A stretch of 64,000 bases of DNA, taken from Acidovorax kalamii. GTDB taxonomy: Bacteria; Pseudomonadota; Gammaproteobacteria; Burkholderiales; Burkholderiaceae_C. A program made the translations under genes and the position numbers. Below the pieces are notes generated by a model that had not been told where the DNA came from, did not search any database, and worked only from the letters and a program-made list of their open reading frames with translations. This document shows positions 44,181 to 54,306 of this stretch, piece by piece. Each line of letters begins with the position of its first letter. The stretch's first letter is position 1. The stretch is from the NCBI RefSeq assembly GCF_002245625.1, contig NZ_NOIG01000004.1, positions 817,861 through 881,860 on the forward strand, in the 5' to 3' direction.

Positions 44181-46070
44181 TTACTCGGTTTCTTCAAACA
44201 CCAAGGCGGGCGTGGCCATGACGCGTGCCAACTGGCCCAGGTCTTCGATCATCCGGTTGGCAAAGTAGCTGTTCTGCGTGTCTGGCTCCAGCGCGGCCAC
44301 GGCCAGGTTGGCGCGGGGCTGGTTCAGCGGCACATAGAAACTGCCCGCCGGGGCATCCACGGCGCTGCGCACGGTGGACACCTGGACACGCACGATGCCG
44401 GTGCCACCTGCAATGGTGCCAATCACGTCCTGGCGGTCGCCGGTTTCGCGCGCGGTTTCCCGGTAGGTTTCGGCCAGCATGGCGCCGGGTTCGGCCACAC
44501 GCATCACTTGCAGACCCAGCAGCCGCAGGCGCTCAACCGCCGCTGTGGAGCCCGCTGCCAGCCAGTACCCGCAGGGTCGGGCGCGGGACTTGGTGGTCCG
44601 CAGGGTGAGCGACGAGTTCCAGTCCACGCGGATGGTGCGGTCTGCACCGGTCTCCGGGTCCAGAAAGTCCAGGTCCCGCTGCGTGGGGGTGGCTGCAGCT
44701 TCCACCACCACCTGATCACGGCAGGCCTGGGCACTCACGTCCCGGGTGACAAAAGAGCGTACCTGCTCCAGGTTGGCGGCCCGCTCGGCCGTGCTACGCA
44801 GGGCGCTGGAGATGGCTGTGACCTGTGAATGCACACGGCGCTGGATGTGCATGCGGCCAATGCCCACGCCGCGTGTCTCGATGAGCAGGCTGACGGTGTT
44901 TTTGAGGCCATGAACATTGCGCCCCGTGTCGGGCTGCGTGCCGCCCATGGAGATGCGTTTGTCTTCCAGGTTGGTCGAGGTGGTGTAGTACCAGTCGCTG
45001 GCGATGCCCTGGGCCTTGAGCGCGGCTACCATGGGCTGGTGGTACCACTCCTGCGAGGCCTTGGTCAGAAACTCGGGGTAATTGGCCGTGGTGGTGTACT
45101 GCAGCAGGGCGTCGTAGCGCTGGATGGCGTTGAACTTCTGCAGGTAGCGGCCGACCACGGTGTATTCGTGGGCATCCACCACCAGGATGGGACGGTAGTC
45201 GTTGATGACCCGGGCCAGCGCGCGGGCCTCGGGGGTGTTGAGCAGCAGGTGGTCGCGGTTCATGTCCGTGCCATTGGCCGTGACACGGGTGCCGACCTCG
45301 GCGCCATCGGGGTTGGCGCGGGGCACCACCACCACGTTGATGCGGTCCAGCAGAGGCTCCAGCAGTCCCTGGGCCAGCTCGCTGCTGATGACAAGCAAGG
45401 CTTCGCTGCCTGCGGGCTCGTCACCATGCTGCTGGCCGATCAGCACCACCGTGGGGCGGCCGCTGTTGTCCAGGCTGGCAGGGTCTGTGCCTGCTGCGCG
45501 GGTGAGCAGCAACCCCTGGATGGGCTCACCGCGCTGCGAGGTGCCGATGTTGAGCAGCTTGGTGCGGGTGGCGCCACGGGGGGCTGCATCCGCCAGGGAC
45601 CGCAGCCACTGGCCGAGTTCGGCATTGGTGGTGAAGGCCCGGCGATCCTGCCCCAGCCCTGGCGTGTTGTAGGAAATCGGCGGGTTGGGAAAACGTGCGG
45701 CCACGGCAGCGCTGTAAGGCGGCGCCATGGGGCCTTCGTTCTGCACCACCAGCGGCGCAGCCGGGGGCAGGGGGGTGGACACCACGGTTGCGCGCTGTGG
45801 CGGCTGCTGTGGTGCCAGCTGCTGCTGGCCCAGCGGCGCAGGCACCACCGTGCCCTGCTGCGTGCGCGGCAGCGGGGCTGGCGCAGTCGGCCGTTGGGCG
45901 GCTGGAGTGGAGGGCCAGGGGGGCAGCGGTGTGCTGCCGCAGGCCGTGAGCAGCAGGGCAGCGAGGGTGGCAGAGGTTGCCCAGCGCATGGCCCGCAAAG
46001 AAGCCGTGATGGGGCGGGCGGTGTCTGTCCCTGCAAGGGGCGTGCGGCGAAGAGATGGGTGCATGGTCAT
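44181..46070 (-). CDS. M14 (carboxypeptidase A-like) metallopeptidase lipoprotein
   Basis: 629 residues from ATG 46070; ATG 46064 is an alternative. The lipoprotein signal ends in LAALLLTACGS (lipobox LTAC), then a Pro/Gln-rich linker. The M14 domain (about 145-430) keeps the zinc ligands of GQQHGDEPAGSE, substrate-binding NPDGAEVGTR and MNRDH, the third ligand in VVDAHEY, and the general-base Glu in LLIETRGVGIG. The C-terminal 190 residues are an added region of unknown role. It is likely an outer-membrane or periplasmic peptidase acting on peptidoglycan or peptides. Confidence 0.82.
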   Translation of the reverse strand: MTMHPSLRRTPLAGTDTARPITASLRAMRWATSATLAALLLTACGSTPLPPWPSTPAAQRPTAPAPLPRTQQGTVVPAPLGQQQLAPQQPPQRATVVSTPLPPAAPLVVQNEGPMAPPYSAAVAARFPNPPISYNTPGLGQDRRAFTTNAELGQWLRSLADAAPRGATRTKLLNIGTSQRGEPIQGLLLTRAAGTDPASLDNSGRPTVVLIGQQHGDEPAGSEALLVISSELAQGLLEPLLDRINVVVVPRANPDGAEVGTRVTANGTDMNRDHLLLNTPEARALARVINDYRPILVVDAHEYTVVGRYLQKFNAIQRYDALLQYTTTANYPEFLTKASQEWYHQPMVAALKAQGIASDWYYTTSTNLEDKRISMGGTQPDTGRNVHGLKNTVSLLIETRGVGIGRMHIQRRVHSQVTAISSALRSTAERAANLEQVRSFVTRDVSAQACRDQVVVEAAATPTQRDLDFLDPETGADRTIRVDWNSSLTLRTTKSRARPCGYWLAAGSTAAVERLRLLGLQVMRVAEPGAMLAETYRETARETGDRQDVIGTIAGGTGIVRVQVSTVRSAVDAPAGSFYVPLNQPRANLAVAALEPDTQNSYFANRMIEDLGQLARVMATPALVFEETE

Positions 46071-46226
46071 GGGTTTTCTGCCAAGGGATCCTCGCTGGGG
46101 GGCGTCAGTGGCGTTGATGTTACCTGTGCAGTTGTGCCCAGCTGTATCGGCGTACATCCCGTTGCAATGCGCTGGTTGACATGGCGAGAGGCCTGCGCTC
46201 CAGGCCGAATGGTCTTGTGGCGATGG

Positions 46227-47270
46227 CTAGGGTGGTGATTGTGGTGTTGCAGGCGGCATCTTGAGCCGCAGCAGCGCACGCACAAACCCGTGGTCGGATC
46301 GGGTGCGGTCGCGGCCTTCGTGCAGGTGGTCGTTGAAGTAGTCGACCCGGCGCACATCGCCCACGCTGTTGCGCCCGGTGGCCATGAACTCTTCGCTTAC
46401 CAGGATCTGGTCGAGCACGGAAGGGGAGCCTTGGTGGATGTGCGAATACGCCACGTCCTTTTTCAGCGTGGCTTCGCCTTGGAGGTCATAGGCGTTGAAC
46501 AGGGCGACATCCCTGGCCGACCGGTCGTAGGCGATCTCGTTGGTAGCGCAGATGAGCTGCGTGGTCACGCTGTCGGGTGTGTCGTTGAAGTCGCCCAGCA
46601 CCACCAGCGGGATGTTGGTGCGGTGCAGCAGGTCGATGATCAGACAGCGCAGAGCCATGGCTTCGGAGCCCCGCATGACCAGCGAGCGCAGTGAGGCCAG
46701 TGCCATCACCTTGTGGTCGTCGCGGTCCTCCGTGGGGTTGCCCTGCGCATCCTGCAGGAACTTGGGGCGTTTGGACTTGAGGTGAGCGGTCAGCACATTG
46801 AGGGTCTGACCATGTTTCATGCGCAGTGTGGCGACCAGGGGCGGGCGCTCGAAGCGGGTGTGTGGTCCCAGACCGGGCACCTCCACCTGGAGGTCTGGGG
46901 GAAAGTCAGGAAAAGACTGCAGGGCTTCCACCTTGAGCCGCGTGGCAATGCCCACGCGGGGTGTGCCTTGCGCACCATGGCGCTCGGCGTCGTTCTCGGC
47001 CCCGGGGACGGCCACAAAGTCGTAGCGCAGCCCGCTGCGGCCCAGGGCGCCCTTGAAGGCGGCTTCGTCCCAGACCTCCTGCACCGCCAGCACATCGGCG
47101 TTGAGCATGCGCAGGCGCTCCCCCAGCCAGTTGAGCTTGCGCTCGAACTCTGCGGCGCTGTAGGGGTCCTGGTTTTGATAGAACATGCGCCCAGGGTTGG
47201 CCAGGTTCAACACATTGCAGGTGGCCACCATCAGGGTGGCCAAGGGCTGGGGCGGGTCGTTGGGGCGCAT
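46227..47270 (-). CDS. Endonuclease/exonuclease/phosphatase family protein
   Basis: 347 residues from ATG 47270. A TTG at 47348 overlaps the stop of the upstream gene (TTGA) and would add 26 residues, so the start is uncertain. The EEP fold is shown by VATCNVLNLA, DVLAVQEVWD (metal Glu), NVLTAHLKSKRP, VLGDFNDTPDS and the C-terminal SDHGFV. The protein has no signal peptide. Family members cleave DNA, RNA or phospholipids; no specificity can be assigned. It is probably cotranscribed with the NAD(P)-binding protein gene. Confidence 0.82.
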   Translation of the reverse strand: MRPNDPPQPLATLMVATCNVLNLANPGRMFYQNQDPYSAAEFERKLNWLGERLRMLNADVLAVQEVWDEAAFKGALGRSGLRYDFVAVPGAENDAERHGAQGTPRVGIATRLKVEALQSFPDFPPDLQVEVPGLGPHTRFERPPLVATLRMKHGQTLNVLTAHLKSKRPKFLQDAQGNPTEDRDDHKVMALASLRSLVMRGSEAMALRCLIIDLLHRTNIPLVVLGDFNDTPDSVTTQLICATNEIAYDRSARDVALFNAYDLQGEATLKKDVAYSHIHQGSPSVLDQILVSEEFMATGRNSVGDVRRVDYFNDHLHEGRDRTRSDHGFVRALLRLKMPPATPQSPP

Positions 47271-47344
47271 GGGCAGAGGAGTCGGGGAGTCCTTGGGGGT
47301 AAAAACTCGCGGGGCAGCCTTCAAGCGCTGGGGCCGGGCAGGCG

Positions 47345-48082
47345 TCAAGGCTGCTGTAGCGCGCGGCCCGACAGCACCTGCAGCCCGGGCGGGCCTGACT
47401 GTACGGCATGGACCAGCGCACGCCCCACATCGGCGCCGGGGCGGGCGCGGTAGTTGTCAGGAATGAGCGGGTCCAGCCATTTGAAGAGCTGGATCGAGAG
47501 AGATTCGGCCGGGCGTGCGGTCTGCTGCAAAGCCTGGCGCTCGCCGATCATCAAAGAGGGGCGGGCAATGACCAGGGTGGCAAAGCCCAGGGCCTGCAGG
47601 TCGCGCTCGACCTCGCCCTTCACGCGGTTGTAGAAGATGCGTGAGTGCGCGTTTGCGCCCATGGCGGTTACCACGCCACAGCGGCTTGCGCCTGCGGCAC
47701 GTGCGGCCCGGGCGGTGGCCATCACCGCGTCGTAGTCCACCTTGCGAAAAGCGCTTTGGCTGCCTGCTGCCGCCATGGTGGTGCCCAGGGTGATATAGAC
47801 ATGGTCCACCGCAGGCAATGCGGGCAGGTCGGAAAAATCGACTGCGTGCAGTTGCAGCCGAGGGTGGGCCAGCGCCGGAGGGCGCCGGTCCCGGGCATGC
47901 AGCACGTGGATGGTGGCTGCTGTGCCCTGGGGGTCTTCCGAAAGAGGCGGCGAGGTGCCTGCAGCGGTCGCTGGCGTCGCTGCATGGCCCCTCGACGGGG
48001 TGGTGTCAGCGGTTAAAAGAGCCGCGAGGACCGCCCGACCCACGAGGCCCGTTGCCCCGGCCACCAGAATTGCCGCCGCCAT
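47345..48082 (-). CDS. NAD(P)-binding atypical SDR protein
   Basis: 245 residues from ATG 48082. The N-terminal Rossmann motif [17 protein letters not shown] identifies an extended/atypical SDR of the NAD(P)H-binding (HTATIP2/YbjT-like) kind. [32 protein letters not shown] and the [12 protein letters not shown] helix (YxxxK replaced by YNRVK) follow. The first 77 bp, with a GGAGG site, lie inside the 3' end of the rhlE gene, so the start overlaps the Gly-rich tail in another frame. Substrate unknown. Confidence 0.8.
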   Translation of the reverse strand: MAAAILVAGATGLVGRAVLAALLTADTTPSRGHAATPATAAGTSPPLSEDPQGTAATIHVLHARDRRPPALAHPRLQLHAVDFSDLPALPAVDHVYITLGTTMAAAGSQSAFRKVDYDAVMATARAARAAGASRCGVVTAMGANAHSRIFYNRVKGEVERDLQALGFATLVIARPSLMIGERQALQQTARPAESLSIQLFKWLDPLIPDNYRARPGADVGRALVHAVQSGPPGLQVLSGRALQQP

Positions 48083-49793
48083 AGCCGCCACCTCCACCGT
48101 TGCCGCCACGATAACCGCCACCACCACGGCGACCACCGCCGCCCATGCTGTCTACGCTGGTGCGCATGGGGTCAGGCTGCCCACCGGCCGAATGGCCTGA
48201 GTGGCGGTTGCCGGGGTTGCTGTGGCCCGAGTGTGTACCCAGGTGGGCATTGGCGCGTGGGGGTTGCGAGTCGTCATATCGATTGCCGCCACCCTCGTAA
48301 CCACCGCCGCCGGAGCGACCGCGTGCAGGGGCCTGCCCACCGGCGCGCGCGCCGCCGCCCTGGCCACCACCACCGGCACGGCCGCCACGTGGGCCGTTGC
48401 CGCCGCCATTCGCTGCTGCACCGCCACCGGCGCGCCCACCACGGCCGCCGCCATTGCCGCCACCGGCAGGGCGGGGGCCGCGCTCGCCACCACCGCCGCC
48501 CTGGCTGGCTTTGTTGGTGCGGATGCGTTCCATCATCTCGCTGCGGGCGGCCTTGGCAGCTGCCTGCATCACGTCACGGCTCGGAGGCTTGCCTGCACCA
48601 CCCCAGATGGTCTGGCGGCCCATGGCAATGGGCTCAGCCTTCTCTCCGGGTTCGGGGCCAAAGCCCTCGATGACCTGCACGGGGATCTGCTGTTTGGTGA
48701 AACGCTCGATCTCCATCATGAAGCCTTCTTCGTCCATGCAGACCAGGCTCACGGCTTCACCGGTTGCGCCCGCGCGGCCAGTGCGGCCAATGCGGTGCAC
48801 GTAGTCTTCCGAGACGTTCGGGATTTCGTAGTTCACGACATGGGGCAGGTCGTCGATGTCAATGCCGCGCGCAGCGATGTCGGTCGCCACCAGCGCGCGG
48901 ATGTCACCGCTCTTGAAGCCTGCCAGGGCCTGCGTGCGGGCGCTCTGGCTCTTGTTGCCGTGCAGGGCCATGGCCGAGACGCCGTTCTTGGTCAGGAACT
49001 CGGCCACGTTGTTGGCGCCGAACTTGGTGCGGGTGAACACCAGCACCTGGCTCCAGTTGTGCTGCTGGATGATGTGCAGCAGCACCTGCTTCTTCTTGCC
49101 ACGGCCCACGGGGTGGATCACCTGGGTGATGCGCTGCACCGTGGTGTTGCGGGGGGTGACCTGGATGCTTTGCGGGTTCTTGAGCAGGGTGTTGGCCAGA
49201 TCGCGGATCTCGTCGCTGAAGGTGGCCGAGAACAGCAGGCTCTGCTTGTCCTTGGGCACCAGGGCCAGCACCTTCTTCACGTCGTGGATGAAGCCCATGT
49301 CCAGCATGCGGTCGGCTTCGTCTAGCACCAGCACTTCCACGGTGGACAGGTCCAGGAAGCCCTGCTGCTGCAGGTCCAGCAGGCGGCCCGGGGTGGCCAC
49401 CAGGATGTCCACGCCGCGCTTGATGCGGTCGATCTGTGGGTTCATGCCCACGCCGCCAAAGACGACGGTGGAGTTGATGTCGAGGTACTTGCCGTATTCG
49501 CGTACGGATTCTTCCACCTGGGCAGCCAGTTCACGGGTGGGTGTCAGCACCAGGGCGCGGATGCCCTTGCCGCCGAACTTGTTCTTGGGGGCCGTGCCTT
49601 GCGAGAGGCGGTGCAGCATGGGCAGGGTGAACGCGGCGGTCTTGCCAGTGCCTGTCTGGGCGCCGGCCAGCAGATCGTGGCCTTCCAGAACAGCGGGAAT
49701 GGCCTGGGCCTGAATGGGCGTGGGGGTCTCGTAGCCCGTTTCGTGCACGGCCTTCAGGATGGCAGGAGCCAGGTTCAGTTCGTCAAATGTCAT
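48006..49793 (-). CDS. rhlE: DEAD-box RNA helicase, RhlE-like
   Basis: 595 residues from ATG 49793. Helicase core motifs in order: Q motif [14 protein letters not shown], motif I AQTGTGKT, Ia [31 protein letters not shown] to VI including [22 protein letters not shown] and [11 protein letters not shown] very long Gly/Arg-rich tail (about 445-595, with repeats such as [11 protein letters not shown]) follows and probably binds RNA. Role: RNA remodelling, ribosome assembly or decay. The tail houses the start of the next gene. Confidence 0.92.
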   Translation of the reverse strand: MTFDELNLAPAILKAVHETGYETPTPIQAQAIPAVLEGHDLLAGAQTGTGKTAAFTLPMLHRLSQGTAPKNKFGGKGIRALVLTPTRELAAQVEESVREYGKYLDINSTVVFGGVGMNPQIDRIKRGVDILVATPGRLLDLQQQGFLDLSTVEVLVLDEADRMLDMGFIHDVKKVLALVPKDKQSLLFSATFSDEIRDLANTLLKNPQSIQVTPRNTTVQRITQVIHPVGRGKKKQVLLHIIQQHNWSQVLVFTRTKFGANNVAEFLTKNGVSAMALHGNKSQSARTQALAGFKSGDIRALVATDIAARGIDIDDLPHVVNYEIPNVSEDYVHRIGRTGRAGATGEAVSLVCMDEEGFMMEIERFTKQQIPVQVIEGFGPEPGEKAEPIAMGRQTIWGGAGKPPSRDVMQAAAKAARSEMMERIRTNKASQGGGGGERGPRPAGGGNGGGRGGRAGGGAAANGGGNGPRGGRAGGGGQGGGARAGGQAPARGRSGGGGYEGGGNRYDDSQPPRANAHLGTHSGHSNPGNRHSGHSAGGQPDPMRTSVDSMGGGGRRGGGGYRGGNGGGGGYGGGNSGGRGNGPRGSGGPRGSFNR

Positions 49794-50038
49794 GTCTTTG
49801 GATGCGCCCGTCCGGGGCGCTGGGTATCGGCCTGTCGTGCAACCGGGGGTTGCCGAGCCAGTCTCAAGCCGATGAGGTTCAGGATTGGGAGCCCGGAAGC
49901 AGGGTGCTTCTTTCGTCCCCAGCAGTGTGCTGATGCAGCGGGCAACTGGAGCCCGTCGCGGGGCATATTGTCGCATGGCCCGATAATCGGCATTTGAACG
50001 CAGAAATTCTTCTGCCCCATTCCCCAGGTTAGAACCCA

Positions 50039-51700
50039 ATGGCCCAATACGTTTATTCGATGAACCGCGTCTCCAAGACCGTGCCGCCCAAGCGGCAGAT
50101 CTTGAAAGACATCTCCCTGAGCTTCTTCCCCGGCGCCAAGATTGGCGTGCTGGGCCTGAACGGCTCGGGCAAATCCACCCTGCTCAAGATCATGGCCGGC
50201 GTGGACAAGGAAATCGAAGGCGAAGCCATCCCCATGCCCGGGATCAAGATCGGCTACCTGCCCCAGGAACCCCAGCTCAACAACGAGCACACCGTCCGCG
50301 AGAGCGTGGAAGAGGCCATGGGCGAAGTGTTTGCCGCCAAGGCAAAGCTCGAAGAGGTGTACGCCGCTTATGCCGAGCCCGATGCCGATTTCGACGCCCT
50401 GGCCGCCGAGCAGGCCCGCCTGGAAGCCGTGATCGCCACGGCTGGCACCGATTCCGAGCACCAGCTCGAGATCGCCGCCGACGCCCTGCGACTGCCGCCC
50501 TGGGAGGCCAAGATCGGCCTGCTGTCCGGTGGCGAAAAGCGCCGCATCGCGCTGTGCCGCCTGCTGCTGTCCAAGCCCGACATGCTGCTGCTTGACGAAC
50601 CCACCAACCACTTGGATGCCGAGTCGGTGGACTGGCTGGAGCAGTTCCTGCACCGCTTCCCCGGCACCGTGGTGGCCATCACCCACGATCGCTACTTCCT
50701 GGACAACGCGGCCGAGTGGATTCTCGAACTGGACCGTGGCTACGGCATTCCCTACAAGGGCAACTACAGCACCTGGCTGGACCAGAAGCAGGCCCGCCTG
50801 GAGTCCGAGCAAAAGGGCGAAGAAGCCCGTGCCAAGGCTCTGAAGAAGGAATTGGAGTGGGTGCGCCAGAACGCCAAGGGCCGCCAGGCCAAGAGCAAGG
50901 CGCGCATTGCCCGCTTCGAGGAACTCTCCGACTACGAATACCAAAAGCGCAACGAAACGCAGGAAATCTTCATTCCTGTGGCCGACCGCCTGGGCACCCA
51001 GGTGATCGAGTTCCACAACGTCACCAAGTCCTTTGGCGACCGCGTGCTCATCGATAACCTGTCCATGACCATCCCGGCGGGCGCGATCGTCGGCATCATC
51101 GGCCCGAACGGGGCCGGTAAATCGACGCTGTTCAAGCTGATTGCGGGCCGCGAGCAGCCTGATAGCGGCGAAGTGGTGATCGGCGCCACGGTGAAGATGG
51201 CCTTTGTGGACCAGCACCGCGATGCCTTGTCGGACGACAAGACGGTGTGGGAAGACGTGTCTGGCGGGCTGGACATGATCAACATCGGCAAGTTCCAGAT
51301 GGCCAGCCGCGCCTATTGCGGTCGCTTCAACTTCAACGGCGGCGACCAGCAGAAGAAGGTGGGCATGCTCTCCGGTGGTGAGCGCGGCCGCCTGCACCTG
51401 GCCAAGACCCTGATCGCAGGCGGCAACGTGTTGCTGCTGGACGAACCCTCGAACGACCTGGACGTGGAAACCCTGCGTGCCCTGGAAGATGCGCTGCTGG
51501 AATACGCTGGCACAGTGTTGGTAATCAGCCACGACCGCTGGTTCCTGGACCGTATCGCCACCCACATCCTGGCGGCCGAAGGTGACAGCCAGTGGACGTT
51601 CTTTGACGGCAATTACCAGGAGTACGAGGCCGACAAGAAGAAGCGTCTGGGTGAAGAGGGGGCCAAACCCAAGCGGATGCGTTACAAAGCCCTGAAATAA
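50039..51700 (+). CDS. ettA: Energy-dependent translational throttle protein (ABC-F)
   Basis: 553 residues (E. coli EttA has 555). Two ABC domains: first with [17 protein letters not shown] and [11 protein letters not shown], second with [17 protein letters not shown] and [11 protein letters not shown]. The arm insert follows the first Walker A region (about 90-135), and the linker around 240-320 is rich in Lys/Arg/Gln ([17 protein letters not shown]). No membrane segment is present. EttA binds the ribosomal E site and gates the first peptide bond depending on the ATP/ADP ratio. It is divergent from rhlE. Confidence 0.95.
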   Translation: MAQYVYSMNRVSKTVPPKRQILKDISLSFFPGAKIGVLGLNGSGKSTLLKIMAGVDKEIEGEAIPMPGIKIGYLPQEPQLNNEHTVRESVEEAMGEVFAAKAKLEEVYAAYAEPDADFDALAAEQARLEAVIATAGTDSEHQLEIAADALRLPPWEAKIGLLSGGEKRRIALCRLLLSKPDMLLLDEPTNHLDAESVDWLEQFLHRFPGTVVAITHDRYFLDNAAEWILELDRGYGIPYKGNYSTWLDQKQARLESEQKGEEARAKALKKELEWVRQNAKGRQAKSKARIARFEELSDYEYQKRNETQEIFIPVADRLGTQVIEFHNVTKSFGDRVLIDNLSMTIPAGAIVGIIGPNGAGKSTLFKLIAGREQPDSGEVVIGATVKMAFVDQHRDALSDDKTVWEDVSGGLDMINIGKFQMASRAYCGRFNFNGGDQQKKVGMLSGGERGRLHLAKTLIAGGNVLLLDEPSNDLDVETLRALEDALLEYAGTVLVISHDRWFLDRIATHILAAEGDSQWTFFDGNYQEYEADKKKRLGEEGAKPKRMRYKALK

Positions 51701-51721
51701 GCCGCCGGTAGGCGGTTCAAA

Positions 51722-51744
51722 GACCTGAATCCAGCCTTCAGGTC
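51722..51744 (+). other. Hairpin after ettA
   Basis: GACCTGAA / TTCAGGTC with a seven-base loop lies 22 bp after the ettA stop, preceded by a smaller CCGCC/GGCGG hairpin. There is no T run, so it may be an RNA-stability structure more than a terminator. Confidence 0.35.
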
Positions 51745-51789
51745 AAGTAGGATTGCAACTGGAAACCTGTTCGCCGACTCCTCCCCACC

Positions 51790-54282
51790 ATGTCCCAGCC
51801 TGCGTCTCGTACGAGAACCGTGTTTCGTGCCTGTGTCGTCAACGCCGTGCGCGGGGGCGAGGCATTGATGCAGCAGCTGGTCAAGGTCACCCAAGGGGCC
51901 TTGGCGGAGGAGGAGACGGGCAGCGTCGGCATCCAGCAGCGCAACCTGATCAGTGACAGCCTGCGCTACCTCAATCAGCATGAGGCTGCGCTGGTCAAGG
52001 GTTATCCCATGGCCCTGCTGGAGATATTTGCGGAAGGGCCTGCCGTTACCAAGGGGCGCAGTTCTGCCGACGACACCGGGATGGATTTCGGTGAGCTGTC
52101 GCTCATGGACGAAAACGAGATGCTGGCGCAGGTGGAACTCTCCAAGGCCCAGCAATCGGCCTTGCATGCCACCGATGCTGTATTGGCTGAACTCAATACC
52201 CTGGTCAGCGCGGCACAGGGGTTGCGCAGCGTGCAGCCCGAGCGAAACCCGCTGCGCCCCGAAAGTTACATACGGGCCCTGCAGCGGGTGGTCAGCGATA
52301 CGGGCGTGTCCCCCGAAGTCCGGCAGCTCTGGATGCAGCACATGCGGGACTTGCTGGGCAAGCTGCTCGTAGAAGAATACAAAAACACCGCCAAGAGCCT
52401 GCGCGAGCATGGTGTCCAGCCTGTGGGCTATGCCGTGCTGGGTACGCCATCGGGTGGCGGCCGCAACAGCGGCCCGGGCACGGGCTACGGGCAGGCCTAC
52501 GGCGGTCCTGGAACAGGCTATGGCACCGGATACTCGGGCTATGGCCACTCCATGAACGCTCCCATGGGCGACTACGGCAACACCGGCTATGGCCGGGGCG
52601 TGGGGCCGTCCACGGGCTGGAGTGGAGATTCCCAGCAAGTGCCCGTGTCGGCAGCGGTCGATGCGGCTGAAGAAGCCCTGCTCACGGTGGGCATCCTGCG
52701 CCAGATGCTGGCCGGGGGTGATCCGTTTGCCGCCCCGGGTTATGGGGCCGTGGTTGCGCAACCTGTGGCTGGGCAGCCCGGGTGGGTGGATCCCCGCGCA
52801 GGCGCGGCCAGTGCGCAGTCTTCGCTGTCCGGGGCTTACTTCCCCTCGGGAGCGGCTGCCGAGGCCATCGAAGACATGGCCCAGCTGGAGCGGCTGGTGG
52901 GGCGACTGGCGGGTGGTGCCAGCAGCCAGGGCGGCTCATTGCCGGTGCCCTTGTCCGGCTGGCGTGGCCCAGGGGTAGCGCCGGTGGTGTATGCCTCCAT
53001 GCCCATGGAGGCTGCGACGCAGTCCACCGCCATGGCGGTGGAGGTGGTGGGGCGCATGATGGCGAACATTGCGCAGGATGCGCGTTTATTGCCTCCTGTC
53101 CAGCTGGCGGTCAAGAGCCTGGAGCCCGCTCTCAAGCAACTGGTGCACCACGATGGGCGTTTTTTTACCGATGGCACCCATCCCGCACGTCGCCTGCTTG
53201 ACGAGCTGACCCAGCGCAGCCTGGCCTTTACTGCCGAGACGGATCAGGGATTCAGCCGTTTCATGCGCTTGGTCACGGAAGCCGTCGAGCACCTGTCCAC
53301 CAACGAGATCAAGGACGCGGGTCCTTTCGATACCGTGCTCAAGGCCCTGCAGTCGGCCTGGGACAAGCAAGAACAGAAAATCAAGGCAGAGCAGGAGGCC
53401 GAGGAGAAAGCCCGTCTGCATGCCGAGCAGCGGGAACTGCTGGCTGAAAAAGTGGCGGCCGATATCCGCAAGCTGCCTGACCTGGAGCAGGTACCCGCCG
53501 ACATTCTTGACTTTGCCGCAGGCCCTTGGGCTGACGTGATTGCCCTGGCCCAGGTGATGAACAGCGACGGCGGCAAGGACGACCCGGGGGGTTACCTGGC
53601 GCTGGTGCCCGTGCTGCTCTGGAGTGCCCAGCCGGACTTGACACGGCAAGAGCCGGACCGGCTCAATGAGGCCATCCCCGGGCTGCTCGCCAAGCTGCGC
53701 AAGGGCCTCAAGACCATCAACTACCCGGCGGTCCAGACCAGTGCCTTGCTCCAGCGCCTGGTGGGTTTGCACCAGGAGGCTTTTGAAAAGCCCGCGCCCG
53801 TCGTCGCGCCAGAGCCTGTGGTGGAGACGCCCCCTGAGGCCAGTGCCGTTGAAGCGCAGCCCGTGGCGCCCGAAGAGGCCGAGGGCAGCAGCACCCCGCC
53901 CGTGGAGCTGCCCGACCCCTACGCCGATTTTGTGATCGGTGCCTGGGTGGAGTTGGTGACCAACGGGCGTGTGGTGCGCACGCAGCTCACCTGGTCTAGT
54001 CCCCATGGCACGCTGTTCCTGTTCACCGCCCCAGATGCCAGTACCCAGTCCATGACGCGGCGGATGCGGGACAAGCTGGCGCAGGAGGGGGCTCTGCGCG
54101 TGGTGCCTGCACTTCCACCCAAGGGGGCCAGCCGCTCAGCCGATGCCGCAGGCGCGGAGCGCAGACCGTCCGATGGCCGGTCCTCCGGCGCACGGCCAGC
54201 GTCCAGCTCCAAGATGGCGCCACTGTCCAAGTCGGCCCCTCTCTCGCCCTCGTCGGGCTCCAAGTCCTCCAAAAGCCGCTGA
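51790..54282 (+). CDS. DUF1631 family protein
   Basis: 830 residues. The length, the helical N-terminus (SRTRTVFRACVVNAVRGGEALMQQLVK) and the C-terminal WVELVTNGRVVRTQLTWSSPHGTLFLFTAPD module match DUF1631, sometimes labelled thymidine phosphorylase without evidence. Residues 218-278 form a Gly/Tyr-rich low-complexity stretch (for example GPGTGYGQAYGGPGTGYGTG). A charged coiled segment (about 515-560, QEQKIKAEQEAEEKARLHAEQ) follows later. The C-terminal part resembles PilZ-like modules, so c-di-GMP binding is conceivable; that is speculation. Function unknown. Confidence 0.8.
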   Translation: MSQPASRTRTVFRACVVNAVRGGEALMQQLVKVTQGALAEEETGSVGIQQRNLISDSLRYLNQHEAALVKGYPMALLEIFAEGPAVTKGRSSADDTGMDFGELSLMDENEMLAQVELSKAQQSALHATDAVLAELNTLVSAAQGLRSVQPERNPLRPESYIRALQRVVSDTGVSPEVRQLWMQHMRDLLGKLLVEEYKNTAKSLREHGVQPVGYAVLGTPSGGGRNSGPGTGYGQAYGGPGTGYGTGYSGYGHSMNAPMGDYGNTGYGRGVGPSTGWSGDSQQVPVSAAVDAAEEALLTVGILRQMLAGGDPFAAPGYGAVVAQPVAGQPGWVDPRAGAASAQSSLSGAYFPSGAAAEAIEDMAQLERLVGRLAGGASSQGGSLPVPLSGWRGPGVAPVVYASMPMEAATQSTAMAVEVVGRMMANIAQDARLLPPVQLAVKSLEPALKQLVHHDGRFFTDGTHPARRLLDELTQRSLAFTAETDQGFSRFMRLVTEAVEHLSTNEIKDAGPFDTVLKALQSAWDKQEQKIKAEQEAEEKARLHAEQRELLAEKVAADIRKLPDLEQVPADILDFAAGPWADVIALAQVMNSDGGKDDPGGYLALVPVLLWSAQPDLTRQEPDRLNEAIPGLLAKLRKGLKTINYPAVQTSALLQRLVGLHQEAFEKPAPVVAPEPVVETPPEASAVEAQPVAPEEAEGSSTPPVELPDPYADFVIGAWVELVTNGRVVRTQLTWSSPHGTLFLFTAPDASTQSMTRRMRDKLAQEGALRVVPALPPKGASRSADAAGAERRPSDGRSSGARPASSSKMAPLSKSAPLSPSSGSKSSKSR

Positions 54283-54306
54283 TCCACCCGGCCTGGTTTC
54301 CTGCGT

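Noticed and set aside
49790-51565. 591-codon minus-strand frame opposite ettA
   Set aside because: Shadow frame; both ABC domains of EttA are complete on the plus strand.
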